In this document: positions 28,417 to 36,259 of the stretch, piece by piece
Layout: the number at the start of each line of letters is the position of its first letter
Position numbering within the stretch: the first letter of the stretch is position 1
Source: Cupriavidus gilardii
GTDB taxonomy: Bacteria > Pseudomonadota > Gammaproteobacteria > Burkholderiales > Burkholderiaceae
DNA: 64,000 nucleotides
NCBI RefSeq assembly: GCF_008801915.1
Contig: NZ_VZOV01000003.1
Span: 186,001 to 250,000, forward strand
Direction: 5' to 3'
Made by a program: the position numbers and the translations under genes
Notes under the pieces: generated by a model
Databases searched by the model: none
What the model was told of the DNA's origin: nothing
Seen by the model: the letters and a program-made list of their open reading frames with translations, nothing else

Positions 28417-28448
28417 CATCAGGCCATCAGGCCATCACACCATCACGC
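28417..28448. repeat. Four tandem 8-bp repeats at the uspA 3' end
   Basis: CATCAGGC twice, then CATCACAC and CATCACGC. The last unit contains the minus-strand stop codon of uspA. Together with the 11-bp array 65 bases away, both genes of this convergent pair end in short tandem repeats. Confidence 0.8.
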
Positions 28449-28880
28449 CTTCTCCGGCGCCTTTACCAGGATCACCGGGCACGACGCATGCGCCACCACG
28501 CGGCCGGCGACCGAGCCGAGCACCGCGTCGAAGAACGATCCGCGGCCATGGGTGCCGATCACGATCGCATCGGCGTTGACCGATTTGGCCAGCGCCACGA
28601 TCCGGTCCGGCGGAAAGCCGCTCAGCGCATGCTTTTCCACGCGCAGCTGCGCGGCGGCCAGGATGTCGCAGACCGAGCGCATCGCCTTTTCGCTCTCCTC
28701 CCGATGCCAGTCGTCGATCGCGTCCTTGCTGACGAAGGCGCGGACCTGTCCGGTGACCTCCGGGGCGACGTGCACCACATGCACGGTCCGTTCGCCCTGC
28801 AGCAGCTTCCCTTCGGCGATAAAGCGGGCGGCGGCGTCGCTGAAGGCGGAGCCGTCAGTGGCGAGCACGATATGGGTCAT
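28443..28880 (-). CDS. Universal stress protein UspA family
   Basis: A 145-residue single-domain Usp. The fold is visible as MTHIVLATDGSAFSDAAARF at the N-terminus and the ATP-binding loop ADAIVIGTHGRGSFFDAVLG with SVAGRVVAHASCPVILV at the C-terminus (the G-x2-G-x9-G-S pattern). This suggests an ATP-binding Usp. Targets are unknown. It converges with srkA, also a stress gene, across a repeat-rich gap. Confidence 0.93.
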   Translation of the reverse strand: MTHIVLATDGSAFSDAAARFIAEGKLLQGERTVHVVHVAPEVTGQVRAFVSKDAIDDWHREESEKAMRSVCDILAAAQLRVEKHALSGFPPDRIVALAKSVNADAIVIGTHGRGSFFDAVLGSVAGRVVAHASCPVILVKAPEKA

Positions 28881-29000
28881 GGCGAGGGTTCTCCTATCAG
28901 GGGCCTTGCAGGCGTTGTCGACGGCCAGGCGGTTCGGCGTTGCCGTGCCTGGCTGAATTCATGATGGCAGCTAGGCGGCGATCTCGCCATGATTCCGGTC

Positions 29001-29022
29001 AAAAACTCGGCACTTCGCCGAA
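29001..29022 (-). terminator. Rho-independent terminator after the 33-residue peptide gene
   Basis: Read on the minus strand, a short stem TCGGC-GAAGT-GCCGA is followed by GTTTTTG. It lies 21 bases after the stop of the small gene ending at 29043 and before uspA, so it separates the two transcription units. The stem is only about five to six base pairs, so efficiency may be modest. Confidence 0.55.
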
Positions 29023-29042
29023 TTGCATGCCTGATCCTGCAC

Positions 29043-29144
29043 TTACTGCGACAGCAGCATCCCCGTAAAGGTCACTAGCCAGCCACTGGCGAGGCAGGCG
29101 CCGATCCACACCGCCACGATCAGTGCATTGTCTCGAACGCTCAT
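29043..29144 (-). CDS. 33-residue single-pass membrane peptide
   Basis: MSVRDNALIVAVWIGACLA begins a peptide of 33 residues with one hydrophobic segment (about residues 7-30) and a short polar start. AAGGAG lies seven bases before the ATG, a strong ribosome-binding site. It begins 34 bases after the stop of the upstream exported-protein gene on the same strand and is followed by a terminator, so the two form a small transcription unit. No family recognised. Confidence 0.65.
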   Translation of the reverse strand: MSVRDNALIVAVWIGACLASGWLVTFTGMLLSQ

Positions 29145-29178
29145 CGCGCGCTCCTTCGCTTCGTCACAACGTGCCGGC

Positions 29179-29442
29179 TCATTCGCCGATCGGAGCGGGG
29201 TAATCGCCGCGGGTGCTGGCACGTGCGCCCTCGCTGTAGACGTCGTGCGTGCGCGCGCCGTCCCCGTAGACGTTGAAGGCACGCCCGCCGTCGGCGAAGC
29301 GGTCCGTCGAGCGGAACGTGTAGCCATAGTCGTCGCCGGCATGCGATCCGCGCACCGGCGCGGCGAACACGCTGTTCAGCGACAGCAGCGCGGTACCGGC
29401 GATGGCGGCGCTGAGAACCAGGCGGGTGGTGGTGATCTTCAT
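29179..29442 (-). CDS. Small exported protein with three decapeptide repeats
   Basis: An 87-residue precursor. The signal peptide MKITTTRLVLSAAIAGTALL ends near VFA/APV (about residue 28). The 59-residue mature part contains three tandem 10-residue units: ADGGRAFNVY, GDGARTHDVY and SEGARASTRG, sharing (D/E)G(A/G)R and, in two, VY. GGAG lies seven bases before the ATG at 29442; a second ATG twelve bases upstream is possible but would bury this site. No cysteine. Function unknown; repeats and export suggest a periplasmic or surface role. Confidence 0.75.
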   Translation of the reverse strand: MKITTTRLVLSAAIAGTALLSLNSVFAAPVRGSHAGDDYGYTFRSTDRFADGGRAFNVYGDGARTHDVYSEGARASTRGDYPAPIGE

Positions 29443-29779
29443 GATTTTCTCCATTTGTTGAATTTTTAAGAATCGTTTTGCGGCGGGATGTCGTCAGCCG
29501 ATGTGAGAAGAATAGGCTCACATCCGGGCAGCGACGCGACGCTGCCTCGTATCAGTTATTCAAAGTTTTTAACAATGCGAATGCTTGTGCTGCACCGGCC
29601 TGGGCCTTGCCCACTCCGCGTGCCGGCGGGCATCGCATAGGCTGTTGCTCGCACTTTCGTTTCGGAGGGCCGAAGTGCGTGCCGGGAACCGTCGTTCCTT
29701 GTCCATTTCCTTCATTTCCGGACGCCCCGCTTGATAGGCTTCGCTCTCCCCACGGATGACCAACCTCTGATTGCGCTTT
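29443..29779. other. Intergenic region with inverted repeat between exported protein and WYL regulator
   Basis: About 337 bases without a gene. On the left, GATGTGAG-N9-CTCACATC (29500-29524) is a perfect 8-bp-arm inverted repeat 58 bases before the exported-protein ATG, in the position of an operator. In the middle, CGCACTTTCG (29650-29659) and CGAAGTGCG (29671-29679) form a second near-perfect inverted repeat, about 100 bases before the WYL gene. The left part is unusually AT-rich for this genome, as promoter DNA would be. Confidence 0.55.
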
Positions 29780-30814
29780 ATGGCCCAACAGTTCGATTCG
29801 CAACTCGACGTTTCCATTCTTTCCGTCCTGCTTGACGACGGTGGTCCCCGCCGCTGGATGAGCGCCGAGGACGTGGCGCACGGCCTTGCCGCCCTCGGCG
29901 TCGCCGAGCCGCCCGCCGAGGTGCTGCAGCAGCGGCTGGTGCTGTTGCTCGCCGACGGCTCGGCGGAGTGCCGCGCGCAAGGGCGCGGCCTGATGTGGCG
30001 CCGCGCCGAAGGCGCCGGCCGGATGCTGTCCAACGCCGGCACCTGGCTCAGCGACGAGGAGGCGCTGGCCCTGCAGGTGCTGAAACGGTTCGCCGGCCGC
30101 CAGATCACGTCGGTGATGGCAACCCTGCTGCGGCCGTTGTTCGATGCGGCCGAATCGCAGCTGCGCCGGCGCGCCGGAGAAGGCGGCACCGGGCGGATCG
30201 CCTGGCATCGCAAGGTGTCGGTGGTCGAGCGCAGTTCGCCGCTGGTGCCGCCGCGGCTGCGCGAGGTCGTGCTGCTGCCGGTGCTGACCGCGGTCTTCGA
30301 GGAGCGCTGCCTGGAGGTCGTCTACCGGCCGCGCTTCGAACCGGAGAGCAAGCCCGTGCTGATGCCGCTTGGCGTGGTCGAGAAGGCCGGCATGGTCTAT
30401 CTGGTCGGACTGGAAGACGAAGAGCCGGCACCGCAATGCCTGCGGCTGGACCGCGTCCACGCGGCGCACGCGTTGAAGGAGCGCTTCATCTATCCCGACC
30501 ATTTCTCGCTGGCCGACTACGTCGAAGAGGCAGCCGAATTCGGGCTGCACGGCGACGGCAATATCAAGCTGGCGGTGCGCTTTGCCAAGGGCTGCGGCGA
30601 CATCGTGCGCGACGCGCCGATGGCGCCCGATCAGACCGAGGAGATCGGCCCCGACGGTTCGCTGGTGGTTCGCTGCACGGTGGAGATGGCCGATTGGCTG
30701 GTGCGCTGGCTGCGCTCGTTCGGGCCGCAGGTCGAGGTGCTGGAGCCGGTGGCGCTGCGCCGCGCGCTGGCGCTCGAGGTCAAGTCGATGGCGCGGGCTT
30801 ACTGCCGGAACTGA
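29780..30814 (+). CDS. WYL-domain transcriptional regulator
   Basis: A 344-residue protein. The N-terminal part (residues 1-70) has a winged-helix-like region (DVSILSVLLDDGGPRRWMSAEDV). The WYL domain lies at about 165-235, with ERCLEVVYRPRFEPESKPVLMPLGVVEKAGMVYLV giving its core strands, and a WCX-like C-terminal extension follows. WYL proteins bind nucleic acid or nucleotide ligands and often control DNA repair, stress or defence genes. Start ATG at 29780; a TTG nine bases upstream is alternative. No co-directional partner or defence gene is nearby, so the target is unknown. Confidence 0.85.
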   Translation: MAQQFDSQLDVSILSVLLDDGGPRRWMSAEDVAHGLAALGVAEPPAEVLQQRLVLLLADGSAECRAQGRGLMWRRAEGAGRMLSNAGTWLSDEEALALQVLKRFAGRQITSVMATLLRPLFDAAESQLRRRAGEGGTGRIAWHRKVSVVERSSPLVPPRLREVVLLPVLTAVFEERCLEVVYRPRFEPESKPVLMPLGVVEKAGMVYLVGLEDEEPAPQCLRLDRVHAAHALKERFIYPDHFSLADYVEEAAEFGLHGDGNIKLAVRFAKGCGDIVRDAPMAPDQTEEIGPDGSLVVRCTVEMADWLVRWLRSFGPQVEVLEPVALRRALALEVKSMARAYCRN

Positions 30815-30911
30815 GGGCGGAACTGGGGGGGGGGCGGGTGGTGGGGAGGGGTTCCCGAGAGGAGCCCCGATCGGGACCCTGGAGGGCGGCGCCAACCTGG
30901 AGGGTGGCGCC

Positions 30912-30943
30912 AAAACAAAAAGGGGTCAGCTTGTGCTGACCCC
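30912..30943 (-). terminator. Rho-independent terminator of the tRNA-Met gene
   Basis: On the minus strand the stem GGGGTCAGC-ACAA-GCTGACCCC (9 bp, loop 4) is followed by TTTTTGTTTT. It lies directly downstream of the tRNA and also faces the WYL gene end from the other side, so it likely stops tRNA transcription only. Confidence 0.9.
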
Positions 30944-30953
30944 TTCGAAATAC

Positions 30954-31030
<77 letters not shown>

Positions 31031-31043
31031 GACGAAGACCGCC

Positions 31044-31071
31044 ATTATACGGGCCGCTGGATCGCTGTCAA
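31044..31071 (-). promoter_or_regulatory. Consensus sigma-70 promoter of tRNA-Met
   Basis: On the minus strand TTGACA (31071-31066) is separated by 16 bases from TATAAT (31049-31044); both hexamers are perfect. The -10 element lies 13 bases before the tRNA 5' end, so transcription would start only a few bases upstream of the mature tRNA. Confidence 0.92.
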
Positions 31072-31104
31072 CACTTTTGTGCGGTCCACGGGTATCCGGA
31101 TGCC

Positions 31105-31141
31105 AAAAAAAAAACCGGCGGCCCTGGCCGACCGCCGGTTT
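31105..31141 (-). terminator. Rho-independent terminator of the MHS transporter gene
   Basis: On the minus strand AACCGGCGG-N10-CCGCCGGTT (9-bp stem) is followed by a run of ten T. It begins 39 bases after the transporter stop codon. Confidence 0.92.
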
Positions 31142-31179
31142 CGCCGCCGGCCCCCGGGCCGGCGTGGCGCGGTCGAAGA

Positions 31180-32880
31180 TCAGTCGTGCGCGTAGATATC
31201 GACGTCCTTGGTCTCGCGGATGAACAGCGAGCCGATCACCAGCGTGATGCCGGCGATCACGATCGGGTACCACAGGCCGTAGTAGATGTTGCCGTTCTGC
31301 GCGACCAGGGCGAACGAGATGGTCGGCAGCATGCCGCCGAACCAGCCGTTGCCGATGTGGTAGGGCAGGGACATCGAGGTGTAGCGGATGCGGGTCGGGA
31401 ACAGCTCGACCAGCATCGCGGCGATCGGACCGTAGACCATGGTCACGTAGATCACCAGGATCACCAGGATCACCAGCACCATCACCGTGTTCATCTCGGC
31501 GGGATCGGCCTTGGTCGGATAGCCGGCGGCCGTCATGGCCGAGGCGACCTCCTTCTTGAAGGCATCGATCTTCGCCTTGCTGTCCGGATCGAAGCTGTGT
31601 CCCTGCGGCACCAGCGAGGCGTTGAAGGCCTGGATCTCGCGATCGCCGATCTTGACGGTGGCGGTGGTGCCGGCCGGCGCCTCGACGACTTCATAGCTTG
31701 CCGACGACTGCGCCAGCGTGCGCTTTGCGATGTCGCAGGAGCTGCGGAAGTCGATCTCGCGCGCGATCGGGCTGCCCTGGAACGAGCACTGCTTCGGATC
31801 GGCGGTGACGACGATCTGGGCCGACTGCTGGGCGCGTTCGAGCGCCGGGTTGGCGTAGTGGGTCAGCGCCTTGAACAGCGGGAAGTAGGTCAGCATCGCC
31901 AGCGCGCAGCCGGCCATGATGATCCACTTGCGGCCGATCTTGTCCGACAGCGCGCCGAAGAACACGAAGAACGGCGTACCGATCACCAGCGCGCCGGCGA
32001 TCAGCAGGTTCGCGGTCTTGGCGTCGACCTTCAGCACCTGGGTCAGGAAGAACAGCGCGTAGAACTGGCCGGTGTACCAGACCACGGCCTGGCCGGCGGT
32101 CAGGCCCACCAGCGCCAGGATGACGATCTTCAGGTTGCGCCATTGCGCGAACGATTCCGTCAGCGGCGCCTTCGACGTCTTGCCCTCGGACTTCATGCGC
32201 TGGAACGCCGGCGATTCGGCCATCGACAGCCGGATGTAGACCGACATGCCGAGCAGCACGATCGACAGCAGGAACGGGATGCGCCAGCCCCAGACCTCGA
32301 AGTCGGGACCCGTCAGCTGACGGCACACCAGGATCACGATCAGCGACATGAACAGGCCGAGCGTCGCCGTGGTCTGGATCCAGGACGTGTACGAGCCGCG
32401 CTTGCCGTGCGGCGCGTGTTCGGCGACGTAGGTCGCCGCACCGCCGTACTCGCCCCCGAGCGCCAGGCCCTGCAGCATCCGCAGCGCGATCAGGATCACC
32501 GGTGCGGCCCAGCCGATGGTGGCGTAGCTGGGCAGCAGGCCGACGATGAAGGTCGACACGCCCATGATCAGGATCGTCACCAGGAACGTGTACTTGCGAC
32601 CGATCATGTCGCCGAGCCGGCCGAACACCAGCGCGCCGAACGGCCGCACGATGAAGCCGGCGGCAAAGGCGAGCAGCGCGAAGATGAAGGCCGAGGTCGG
32701 ATCGAGGCCGGCGAAGAACTGCTTGGCGATGATCGCCGCCAGCGAACCGTACAGATAAAAGTCGTACCACTCGAACACGGTGCCGAGCGACGAGGCGAGA
32801 ATGACCTTCCTCTCCTCGCGCGTCATCGGCGCATTCTGCGCGCTGCCTCCCGGCATCGCGACATTCTGGGCGTTAGCCAT
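31180..32880 (-). CDS. MHS-family major facilitator transporter
   Basis: A 566-residue inner-membrane protein with about twelve helices. The N-terminal half has the metabolite:H+ symporter signatures SLGTVFEWYDFYLYGSLA, RPFGALVFGRLGDMIGRK and ALGGEYGGAATYVAEHAP. A loop of about 120 residues (about 345-465) interrupts the C-terminal half. It contains two cysteines (KQCSFQG, SSCDIAK) and is predicted to be periplasmic. Family members carry shikimate, alpha-ketoglutarate, proline/betaine and the like; the substrate here cannot be told. AGGAGGAGAC precedes the ATG. It lies downstream of a two-component system/DUF4212 operon with a 288-base gap. Confidence 0.9.
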   Translation of the reverse strand: MANAQNVAMPGGSAQNAPMTREERKVILASSLGTVFEWYDFYLYGSLAAIIAKQFFAGLDPTSAFIFALLAFAAGFIVRPFGALVFGRLGDMIGRKYTFLVTILIMGVSTFIVGLLPSYATIGWAAPVILIALRMLQGLALGGEYGGAATYVAEHAPHGKRGSYTSWIQTTATLGLFMSLIVILVCRQLTGPDFEVWGWRIPFLLSIVLLGMSVYIRLSMAESPAFQRMKSEGKTSKAPLTESFAQWRNLKIVILALVGLTAGQAVVWYTGQFYALFFLTQVLKVDAKTANLLIAGALVIGTPFFVFFGALSDKIGRKWIIMAGCALAMLTYFPLFKALTHYANPALERAQQSAQIVVTADPKQCSFQGSPIAREIDFRSSCDIAKRTLAQSSASYEVVEAPAGTTATVKIGDREIQAFNASLVPQGHSFDPDSKAKIDAFKKEVASAMTAAGYPTKADPAEMNTVMVLVILVILVIYVTMVYGPIAAMLVELFPTRIRYTSMSLPYHIGNGWFGGMLPTISFALVAQNGNIYYGLWYPIVIAGITLVIGSLFIRETKDVDIYAHD

Positions 32881-33168
32881 CTTGTCTCCTCCTACTGTTC
32901 AGGGGTCCTTTCGCACGGCCGCGCTACGCGGGCGGCAACGCCGCGTACCGGCGGAGGCCGTCGAATGTGTGTGGATTCTGGGAGGCGAAACTTACGGTGT
33001 TCTGACAGCAAAGGGCGCGGGGGCGCCCTTATTGCTCGGGGTATACGCTAGCGTCGCGCGGCGATTGGGCTCGCCTTGCCTCGGCCGGTGCGATGCTGCG
33101 ATGCGGGATGGCAGGGCGCGCGAGGGGGCGGCGATCCGCGCTGCGCGCGGCAGCAGGCGCGGCGGCGT

Positions 33169-33489
33169 TCAGCGGTGCCGCGCAGCATCGCCATCGTCGG
33201 CGTGCGCGGCATCGTTGCTGGGCTCGCCGATCTCGCGGTCGGCGCGGTTCATGCGCCAGGCGTAGGCGGCGGCCATCAGCACGTACAGGATCAGCAGCCC
33301 TTGCGCGCCGGCCCAGAACGAGAAGGGCCAGCCGAAGAAGTCGAAGCGCAGTTCGCGCGCGAACCAGCTGACGCCAAACGTGCCGGCAAACCACAGCGCG
33401 AGCAGTACCGCGGTCCAGCGCAGGTTGGTGCGCCAGGCGGCCGCGGCGCGCTGCTGGCGCGCGAGCCGGACCGGATCGGGCGCGTTCAT
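33169..33489 (-). CDS. DUF4212 protein, putative small subunit of a solute symporter
   Basis: A 106-residue protein with two hydrophobic helices (about residues 23-43 and 56-78) and the family stretch ELRFDFFGWPFSFWAGAQG between them. DUF4212 proteins normally precede the gene of a VC_2705-type sodium:solute symporter (ActP-like) and are thought to form its small subunit. Here no such symporter follows: the next 288 bases hold no gene and then the MHS transporter begins. The ATG overlaps the histidine kinase stop (ATGA), tying it to the two-component system. Confidence 0.88.
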   Translation of the reverse strand: MNAPDPVRLARQQRAAAAWRTNLRWTAVLLALWFAGTFGVSWFARELRFDFFGWPFSFWAGAQGLLILYVLMAAAYAWRMNRADREIGEPSNDAAHADDGDAARHR

Positions 33490-35057
33490 GCCGCCTCCCC
33501 GGGCGCCGGACGCCGCAGCGTGACGCGCAGCCGTGCACCGGCCAGGCGCGGCTGCTGCTGGTAGACGTGGTCCTCGATGGCGACGTCGCCGCCGTGCTGC
33601 TGCACGATCTCGCGCACGATCGCCAGGCCCAGCCCGCTGCCCTCCGTGCTGGTGCCCAGCACGCGATAGAAGCGCTCCATCACGTGCGGCCGCTCGGCCG
33701 GCGGAATGCCGGGCCCGGTATCCTCGACGTCCAGATAGGCGAACGGCTCGAACGGATCGGCGCTGACCCGCACGGTGGCGTGGCCTCCCGGCGGCGTGTA
33801 GCGGATCGCGTTGTCGAGCAGGTTGTTCAGCATCTCCGTCAGCATCAGGCGATTGCCCCGGACCATCACCGGATGGTCGGACGCATCGAGGCCGAGGTCG
33901 ATGCGCTTGGCCCAGGCCTGCGGCAGCCAGTCCTTGACCACCTCGCGCGCCAGCGCGGCCAGGTCGAGCGGCGCCATATTGCCGCTGCCGGCGAAGTTCT
34001 CCATGCGTGCCAGCGACAGCAGCTGCGTGACCAGATGCGCGGTGCGCTGCGAGCTGCCGGCGATCTGCGCCAGCGACTTGCGCAGTTCCTCCGGCGACTG
34101 CTCCCGCTGCGCCAGTTCGGCCTGCATGCGCAGCCCGGCCAGCGGGGTCTTCATCTGGTGCGCGGCATCGGCGATGAAGCGCTTCTGCGTCTGCACCGAT
34201 TGATCGAGCCGCTCGAGCAGTTCGTTGAACGAGGCGACCAGCGGCGTGATCTCCTGCGGCGCGGCCTGTTCGTCGATCGGGCTGGTGTCGCCCGGATTGC
34301 GCGCGCGGATGCGTTGCTGGATCGCGGTCAGCGGCGCCAGCCCGCGCGACAGCCCGAACCACACCAGCAGCACCGCCAGCGGCAGGATCACGAACTGCGG
34401 CAGGATCACGCCCTTGATGATCTCGTTGGCCAGCCGCGCGCGCTTGTCGAGCGTCTCGGCGACCTGTACCAGCACCGGATGGCCGCCCGGCACCGCCGGC
34501 ATCTCGACGTAGGTATACGCCACGCGCACGTCGTTGCCGGCGACCTGATCGTCGCGCAGCGACACCAGTCCGGCGTGGCCGCGGTCCTCCTCGACCGGCA
34601 GCGGCAGGTCGCGATCGCCCGCCACCAGCTCGCCGCGTGTGCCGACCACCTGGTAGTAGACCGCGTCGGTCTCGTCCGCGCGCAGGATCTCGCGGGCCGA
34701 CAGCGGCAGCTGCAGCGTCACGCCGCCGTTGACCTCGCGCACCTGCTGCGACAGCACGATCGCGCTCGATTCGAGCGCGCGATCGTAGGGCCCGTTGGCG
34801 ATCGACTTTGCGACCAGATAGGTCACCGCGATGCTCAGCGGCCACAGCAGCAGCAGCGGTGCCAGCATCCAGTCGAGGATCTCGCCGAACAGCGAGCGCG
34901 GCGACGCGTGCGCGGCGTCGTCTTCCAGATGGGGCAGCGCGTCGGCCAGCATCTCGTCGCTGACCTCGTCCTCGGCGCGGGGTGCGGAGCCGGCGCGGCG
35001 GCGGGCGTCGGTTGGCGCCGGCGACGGGCGTTTCCAGGGCAGGCGCAGCGGATACAT
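33486..35057 (-). CDS. TctE-like sensor histidine kinase
   Basis: A 523-residue membrane kinase. A long cytoplasmic N-terminal tail (about 60 residues) precedes helix 1 (about 63-84). A periplasmic sensor region follows (about 85-215), then helix 2 (about 216-236), HAMP-like linker and DHp domain with FIADAAHQMKTPLAGL (H300). The ATPase domain has NNLLDN (411-416), DTGPGIP (446-452) and GSGLGLAIV (473-481). The closest general family is TctE, tricarboxylate sensing, but the ligand is not identifiable. It follows the response regulator by 105 bases and overlaps the DUF4212 gene. Confidence 0.92.
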   Translation of the reverse strand: MYPLRLPWKRPSPAPTDARRRAGSAPRAEDEVSDEMLADALPHLEDDAAHASPRSLFGEILDWMLAPLLLLWPLSIAVTYLVAKSIANGPYDRALESSAIVLSQQVREVNGGVTLQLPLSAREILRADETDAVYYQVVGTRGELVAGDRDLPLPVEEDRGHAGLVSLRDDQVAGNDVRVAYTYVEMPAVPGGHPVLVQVAETLDKRARLANEIIKGVILPQFVILPLAVLLVWFGLSRGLAPLTAIQQRIRARNPGDTSPIDEQAAPQEITPLVASFNELLERLDQSVQTQKRFIADAAHQMKTPLAGLRMQAELAQREQSPEELRKSLAQIAGSSQRTAHLVTQLLSLARMENFAGSGNMAPLDLAALAREVVKDWLPQAWAKRIDLGLDASDHPVMVRGNRLMLTEMLNNLLDNAIRYTPPGGHATVRVSADPFEPFAYLDVEDTGPGIPPAERPHVMERFYRVLGTSTEGSGLGLAIVREIVQQHGGDVAIEDHVYQQQPRLAGARLRVTLRRPAPGEAA

Positions 35058-35162
35058 GCGAAGGGCGGGAGCGATGAGAGCGGCCGGTGGCGGGTCAGGG
35101 TGGCAGGGAAGGCCGCGGCGTCGCCGGCGTCCGTGTCGGTGTTCGCGGCGGCGTCAGCGCAG

Positions 35163-35855
35163 TCAGGGATGCGCTGACGCCGGGGCCGGCTGGTATTTCT
35201 CCAGGCAGTAGCCGAGCCCGCGCACGGTGGCGATGCGGATGCCGCCGACCTCGATCTTCTTGCGCAGCCGGTGCACGTAGACCTCGATCGCATTGTTGCT
35301 GACCTCCTCGCCCCATTCGCACAGATGGTCGACCAGCTGCTCCTTCGACACCAGCCGGCCGGAGCGCGTCAGCAGGATCTCCAGCAGGCCGACCTCGCGG
35401 GCCGACAGGTCCAGCATCTGGTCGTTCAGATAGGCGATGCGGCCGACCTGGTCGAACGCGAGCGGGCCGTGCCGCATCAGCGTCGCGCCGCCGCCGGTGC
35501 CGCGCCGCACCAGCGCGCGCACGCGCGCCTCGAGTTCGGACAGCGCGAAGGGCTTGGCCATATAGTCGTCGGCGCCCAGGTCCAGGCCCTTGACCCGCTC
35601 GTCGACGCTGTCGGCCGCGGTCAGGATCAGCACCGGCACCATCGCGCCGCGGGCGCGCAGCCGCTTGAGCACCTCGAGCCCAGGCATGCGGGGCAGCCCC
35701 AGATCGAGAATCACCAGGTCGTAGGCCTGCGTCGACAGCGCCGAATCGGCTTCCATGCCGTTGGCCACATGATCGACCGCATAGCCGGAATGGCGCAGGG
35801 AACGGGTCAGGCCGTCGGCCAGCACGTCGTCGTCTTCGGCAATCAGAATGCGCAT
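35163..35855 (-). CDS. TctD-like OmpR-family response regulator
   Basis: A 230-residue regulator. The receiver domain has EDDD near residues 7-10, phospho-acceptor D51 (LVILDLGLP) and K101 (YMAKPF). The winged-helix DNA-binding domain covers about residues 130-222 (VGLLEILLTRSGRLVSKEQL, NAIEVYVHRLRKKIE, VRGLGYCLE). It is paired with the downstream kinase. The start at 35855 gives MRILIAEDD. The LexA box of recA lies 103 bases upstream, on the shared divergent region. Confidence 0.93.
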   Translation of the reverse strand: MRILIAEDDDVLADGLTRSLRHSGYAVDHVANGMEADSALSTQAYDLVILDLGLPRMPGLEVLKRLRARGAMVPVLILTAADSVDERVKGLDLGADDYMAKPFALSELEARVRALVRRGTGGGATLMRHGPLAFDQVGRIAYLNDQMLDLSAREVGLLEILLTRSGRLVSKEQLVDHLCEWGEEVSNNAIEVYVHRLRKKIEVGGIRIATVRGLGYCLEKYQPAPASAHP

Positions 35856-36259
35856 GGTGGTCTCCCCTGGCCTGGCGGGTGGGCGCTGGCGGGCGCCGCT
35901 CCCCCTGTCGTCCCGATCGGCATGCGCACTATGGGATGAAATGGGGCTTGCCAAGCATACTGTTTTTTTATACAGTACCCGCTGATTCCAGGCGGGCGCA
36001 TGGGGCTGGATCGCAACCGAGGCCACGCGTCGGAGATCGCGCCGGTCAACCGGGCATTTTTGAGCCGATGCTGATTCACGGCTGCCATGCTCCGCCTCTA
36101 GAATGCGTTGCCGCAGCGCGCTCCGACGATGCAGACCGCCGGGGTGGCGCGGGTCGGGCGCGTGGGTCTGCGTAACGAGTGGCCGCACAATATCGGCTTC
36201 GAATAGCAGGCGGCGCGCCGCATGCGGCCTATTTATACACCATTGACGGAAGGACGACC
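35856..36259. other. Divergent region between response regulator and recA
   Basis: 404 bases with no gene. It holds the recA promoter and LexA site (35948-35977, entered separately), an AT-rich island in GC-rich DNA. The 280 bases from there to the recA ATG form an unusually long leader with no conserved motif I can name. The promoter of the response regulator operon must also lie here, but I cannot place it. Confidence 0.6.
35948..35977 (+). promoter_or_regulatory. recA promoter overlapped by a LexA box
   Basis: The sequence TACTGTTTTTTTATACAGTA (35958-35977) has the CTG-N10-CAG form of a LexA operator, with matching flanks TA and TA. A sigma-70 promoter overlaps it: TTGCCA (35948-35953), 17-base spacer, TACAGT (35971-35976). 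This is the classic arrangement for SOS-repressed recA. The site lies 283 bases before the recA start codon and only 103 bases from the divergent response regulator start. Confidence 0.9.

Noticed and set aside
33005-33035. Hairpin AAGGGCG/CGCCCTT as terminator of the DUF4212 operon
   Set aside because: It is about 140 bases from the stop codon and the following T-run on the minus strand is only three bases, so the support is weak.
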